DNA of 64,000 nucleotides. It comes from Xestospongia muta. Lineage: Eukaryota; Porifera; Demospongiae; Haplosclerida; Petrosiidae. The stretch is taken from the NCBI GenBank assembly GCA_963693285.1, contig OY848921.1:5442997-5506996 (forward strand), written 5' to 3'. The notes beneath the pieces are model-generated. The model saw nothing but the letters and a program-made list of their open reading frames with translations, was not told where the DNA came from and searched no databases. The position numbers were made by a program, and so were the translations under genes. Below are positions 60,004 through 64,000 of the stretch, piece by piece (the first letter of the stretch is position 1; each line of letters begins with the position of its first letter).

Positions 60004-60240
60004 TGTGACCAGATTTGCAAAAAGGGACCACTTCTGTCCAAATATTTGTGCCCTGATTTGTGAAAAAACAACTGTTAAAACATATATAAAACAGTTTTGC
60101 TACATATAGAATAGTTATGCATATATAGCAACTGTATGTATACAATATTGTTTTTTGAAATGTTTTAAAAGTTGATTTTTTCACAAATCAGGTCACAAAC
60201 GTTTTGACACAAATGGTCCCTTTTTGCAAATCAGGTCACA
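60004..60240. mobile_element. Foldback element, TGACCTGATTTG family, copy 2
   Basis: The arms of about 70 bp are inverted repeats. Both ends read TGTGACC-G-ATTTGCAAAAA and continue through GGGACCA to TTTGTGAAAAAA. The sequence TGTGACCTGATTTG also recurs inside each arm. No ORF. Confidence 0.75.
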
Positions 60241-60875
60241 TTTAAACAACCAATCTATTTAAACAATGATGGATTTTTTAGTCAAACATAGACTGTGTAA
60301 GTCATGTCATTTCTTTTGAGTTTAGTTTAATGTATTAATTTTTATAATTATTATATCATTAATAACAGAAAGGAGACTACATGTATTCCTAAATTTACTC
60401 TATCTTAAATGCAATTTTAGTAAACCAATGATTAGTTGATTTAATCAATATATAGTTACACAAGTTGTATATACATAACAACTAATTTGTTTACTTGATA
60501 CAATAAAGAAAACATAATATACTGTTATCATTGCTAATGTAGATGATGTACTTTAGAACTTCTTATTTATGTAGCTAATTGTTAGCACTATATGATGAAC
60601 CAAAGGTGTTACTATGATATTAATACATACACTTCAATGTATTTTGTAGGGAAGTATTCAACCATAATATACATGAATTCATTAAAACAAACAATATTTT
60701 TACAGTGAAGAAATTTAATTTCATGGAAACATCAGATGACATTGGTGTCACAAAAGCAAACTTATAAGTAATAGAAGTTATCACTACATCTATGTATTTT
60801 AAGACTTATATATTAAATTTTTGTTACTTATTATTTTATTTATTATATTGTTTGTAGAGTTGTTAATGAACTTAC
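60241..60875. other. Spacer with R2 flank
   Basis: About 60640-60870 matches the R2 flank at 44330-44720. No gene. Confidence 0.45.
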
Positions 60876-61085
60876 ATCTACTATAGGGAACACTGCTCTC
60901 AAAACGCACAGACAACCACGGCTGGATATGCGATATCTCTAAATCTACTCTTTGATAGCGAAGAAACACACAGGAAAATACCTGGTTTGTATGTCAGACG
61001 TGTCTTTACACAGACAAACTTAGATAGAGACAAGTAAACAACTGTTTTAATTCCGTCAACAACATTGTTTGCGCATGCGTATAAC
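60876..61085 (-). promoter_or_regulatory. R2 block upstream of gene 4: candidate leader exon and promoter
   Basis: Minus strand: a leader-like block of about 165 bp ends at a GTAAGT donor (60875-60870). The GC-rich element near 61070-61080 reads TTGCGCATGCGT, close to the NRF1-type consensus. It is the nearest R2 copy upstream of gene 4, 4.3 kb from its ATG. Confidence 0.4.
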
Positions 61086-62993
61086 CTAAATTACTAATTC
61101 ATTAGAATATATTTTTCTTTGTTTTATAATCAAAAGAAAAGTCAATTAATAAACGTTTAAATGTTTCGCGGGTTTGTTTCGCATTTATTTACTTAATTGT
61201 CGCATCCTTTCTCTACCTCTCTTACTATTTGTTCATAAATTTTCTCTTTATTGATTTTTACTACCCCTTCGATTAAAATGGAATTATTGATAACAATTTA
61301 AGAAAATTTTTGGTTGGCAAAATTAAATTTTCACTTGGTTTGGGAGTCAAAGTTATACAACAAATTGTCTAATGCAATATACATACTGTAAGTAACTGAG
61401 CAATTATTGCTGTGTCTATAGTCCTGGCAAAAAACGAAATACTTTAGTGTAAAATTGTACTATATCCTTTCTTTATCTTACATATAATAAGAAACTTTCA
61501 TGAGTATATACTATTGAGTAGCTCGGTTTGCCAATTCTTTCAGTCTAATATTTTACTAGGGGATGTCTAACTAGAATATATACCTCTGGAGTCTTTTATT
61601 TATACATGTTTGCATCTACTTCATTGAAGGTAATTGTATTTTTAATGTTTCTTTATGTATTTTAATTAGATGCTTACAATGTTTTGTGCTTTTGTTGGGT
61701 GGTATAAATGTGGTTATATTTTTTGTATAGTTCCGTTCTTTTTGATGTTCTTTGTAATAATTTGTTAAATCTGTGTTCTCTTAACAGTATATCCAAATAC
61801 TTTCCTTATTAGAGTTATATATCTATAACTGATAAAGATATTGCAGTAATTTGAATTTGGTATTTGCATTAGTAACCAGAATGAATCTAGTAATTTCAAT
61901 GACCATTGTATATTCACTCAATCAAGAAATTAATGAACATATTAGCAATATATAAAAATGTCTATGATTCATATAGCACAAGTTCTTACAGCTATGTTAT
62001 ATTCAACTGTGTTCGTAATGTATCATATCTAGTACATGTATATGATACATCTATCACTTGTTGTCATAGGTGTATCATATCTAGTACATATGATATGTCT
62101 AGTAGTCTTACATGTATCATATGTAGAAATGTATCATATATATTTGATTTTATGTATTTGTTATCATAATTATACAACAGACCATATAAACTCAAGTAAT
62201 GCATGTTGAATATATCCATATTTCATTCAGATTTAAACAGGATATTATGAGAGATATTTAAATTCAATGAGATGGGTAATGAATATTACAGATCCAAAAC
62301 ATTTAATTTATGAAGGTTCTATATTTTATTTCCCTTCCAACATGAGTAGTAGATCAATCAAATAAAATATACTCCTATGTGTATAGATTTCAGCAAAGCA
62401 CTCCACAATTGATGAAATTATTAGATTTTTCAATGTTGGTATATACTTAATCTTAAAGAATCATATTTGGATCTTTTTTCACATAACTCATCAAAGTAAA
62501 GAAGGCTTATGACTTTGTGAAAGAACAAAGAAACCATTCCAAGTATACATGTATTATGTTATTGCTTTCTGCATGCATTGTAGAACTTATCAGGTCTGCA
62601 TAAATTGAAGGGTGAAACTTAATAAAGAGTGAAGTTTGCTTACAGTATAAATTGTGCATAAACGTTTTTTAACATATATATACAAGCCACAGATTTACTG
62701 GTACCGTCCTCTACTAAATAGTATCAGCAATTAATATTGTGCAAAAAAATATAGATGAAAGTCTAGCTCAAGTTATGATTAGGTATGTGTCAAATCATTA
62801 AGAACAAAAAATTATTGTGGGGATATTGCTACTACTAGTTTTGTAACACTACTATGACAATTCATTAAATATTAACAAAATGAAAGTTCAGCCAAATTGT
62901 ATTACACCAAACCATTAATTGGTAATAACATTTGTAGTTTTCCTTTTCACAATTCCTAGAATTTATTATAAAATCAGGAGTTCTTTTAGTCAA
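61086..62993. other. 3' flank of gene 5, duplicated spacer
   Basis: 61265-61590 matches 50085-50420, 61880-62690 matches 45400-46080, and 62690-62993 is the receptor-family 3' flank. No gene; a small ORF at 61906-62169 lies in repeated TATCATATC text. Confidence 0.55.
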
Positions 62994-64000
62994 CTAACCA
63001 TTATTGGAAGAAACTAAAAGCAGTCCTTGTTTTTGTTCAGTCATTCCATTACCATAATTTTTATTGTTTGTCATTTCAAAAAGCTCTGCCTCTGAGGCTT
63101 CAATTTCACTATAGCATATAATTAAATTATATATATCATAATTGTAGATGGCTAGTTCACCTTGCTTTCTTAGAAGAGGGAACACAAGGAATTGGTTTCT
63201 TTTTTGTAATCATGCATTTGCCATAACCACAATTGTGTGACATTTCAAAATGTTTGACATCTGAGGTTCCATGTTCACTATAGTATATATGTAGTGTGTA
63301 TGTCATTGTTGTATATGACTGGTTTACCTTGCTTTGTTAGGAGGAGGAACAGGAGGAATTTGTTATTTTGTTGCATTCATCATTGTACTGTTATACATAC
63401 ACACACACAATACATTTTTAAGTTCAACCTGAGAGTTTTTTAACTTGCCTTTCTTTTGTAAGAGCAGGAGAACCAATAGCACGATTAAATGTACTTGTAT
63501 TATTGCTTTCCTGCACTTTTCTTTGACCTAAATTTGTAGATACTGGTTCCCTAGAATTAAAACAATAATATAGAACCTATTAGTAATTAATATTACTCAA
63601 AATATTGAGGATCATCTATAACTTCATAGATTATATCATCTGTTGTCTCATAGATCATATCTGGAAGATTGATCACATTTCTTTTAAAGAAGGTACATGA
63701 AATTACTCATATAACACAAAATATGATAAATACATTTTTGGGGAATTTTCAATCACTGTAATATTACTCAGGTACTGATATTGGCCTTCAGAATCTATAA
63801 CACTAAAGACCATTATATTAAAAGATAATTAATGAAAAAGAATCTTTAATACCTATTTGGAGAAATGTCATTGTTATCATGATCATGTACATAGCATAGC
63901 TCTTTTTTAATTGTAGTTGCTGGACAGCATTGATTTTTATTATTACGTTCTCTTTCATGTTCTCTGTATATATATGGTAATGACATCATTATTACTTGAA
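62994..64000 (-). CDS. Receptor gene 5, 3' part only (cut by window edge)
   Basis: Cytoplasmic-tail exons only. 63853-63963 is the juxtamembrane exon (H-D-H-D-N-N-D-I-S-P-N, as in the paralogues) and 63734-63802 follows it. 63593-63680 is the tyrosine exon (M-I-Y-E-T-T, then I-I-Y-E-V-I-D-D and a stop). 63449-63550 ends in a GC donor. 63328-63387 is the mini-module, 63161-63277 a full 117-bp module, and 62994-63108 the terminal exon (ends V-S-S-N-N-G). The mini-module contains an in-frame TAA after M-M-N-A-T-K, so the long tail would require skipping that symmetric exon. The ectodomain and membrane helix lie beyond base 64000. Confidence 0.8.

Overview
This is a eukaryotic, AT-rich window. 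It has multi-exon genes, spliceosomal introns that are often only about 50 bp, metazoan ectodomain modules (EMI, EGF, fibronectin III) and decayed BEL/Pao, Ty3/gypsy and hAT elements. The mix of short introns and large tandem families of EGF/FN3 receptors best fits a demosponge, with Amphimedon queenslandica the likeliest. That assignment is an inference from gene style, not a database match.

The main content is a head-to-tail array on the minus strand of one family of single-pass membrane receptors. There are three intact-looking genes (about 11.0-5.85 kb, 27.4-23.0 kb and 56.5-52.15 kb), one gene that is intact up to the membrane but frameshifted just inside it (42.4-37.25 kb), and the 3' end of a fifth entering from the right edge (64.0-62.99 kb). 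Between them lie fragments of further copies at about 2.0-2.6, 21.8-22.7, 36.3-36.9 and 46.1-46.5 kb, plus a more diverged FN3 relic at 14.5-16.6 kb. Gene starts at 27.4, 42.4 and 56.5 kb are about 14-15 kb apart, and the spacers are themselves homologous, so the array grew by segmental duplication.

Each receptor has a signal peptide, a two-exon EMI domain, one to four EGF-type exons, three or four FN3 domains, a conserved membrane-proximal cysteine domain, one transmembrane helix and an unusual cytoplasmic tail. The tail is built from exons that preserve the reading frame. One exon carries Src-SH2-type tyrosine motifs (YEEI or YAEI) and in four of five genes ends in a stop codon. Downstream lies a tandem array of 117-bp symmetric exons separated by introns of about 50 bp. 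Each of these adds 39 residues with a class II SH3 ligand (P-x-P-P-x-P-P-P-K/R type) and tyrosines. Array size differs per gene: full modules number 2 (plus one trimmed) in gene 1, 2 in gene 2, 5 in gene 3, 0 in gene 4 and 1 in gene 5. The exon before the array ends in a conserved GC donor. Tandem array, pseudogenes, variable tails and phosphotyrosine/SH3 ligands together make a plausible sponge self-recognition or immune-type receptor locus, but no function is shown by the sequence.

The rest is an intact-looking three-exon gene for a 79-residue protein (11.70-12.51 kb, plus strand) facing a small minus-strand gene (13.25-12.83 kb), a 4.4-kb mosaic of three retroelement fragments (16.7-21.2 kb), two hAT elements with recognisable ends and 5-bp flanking duplications (31.38-34.18 and 47.40-48.85 kb), three foldback elements (57.8, 59.3 and 60.0 kb) and many microsatellites. 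Reverse-strand exon boundaries were read by eye and can be off by a base or two.
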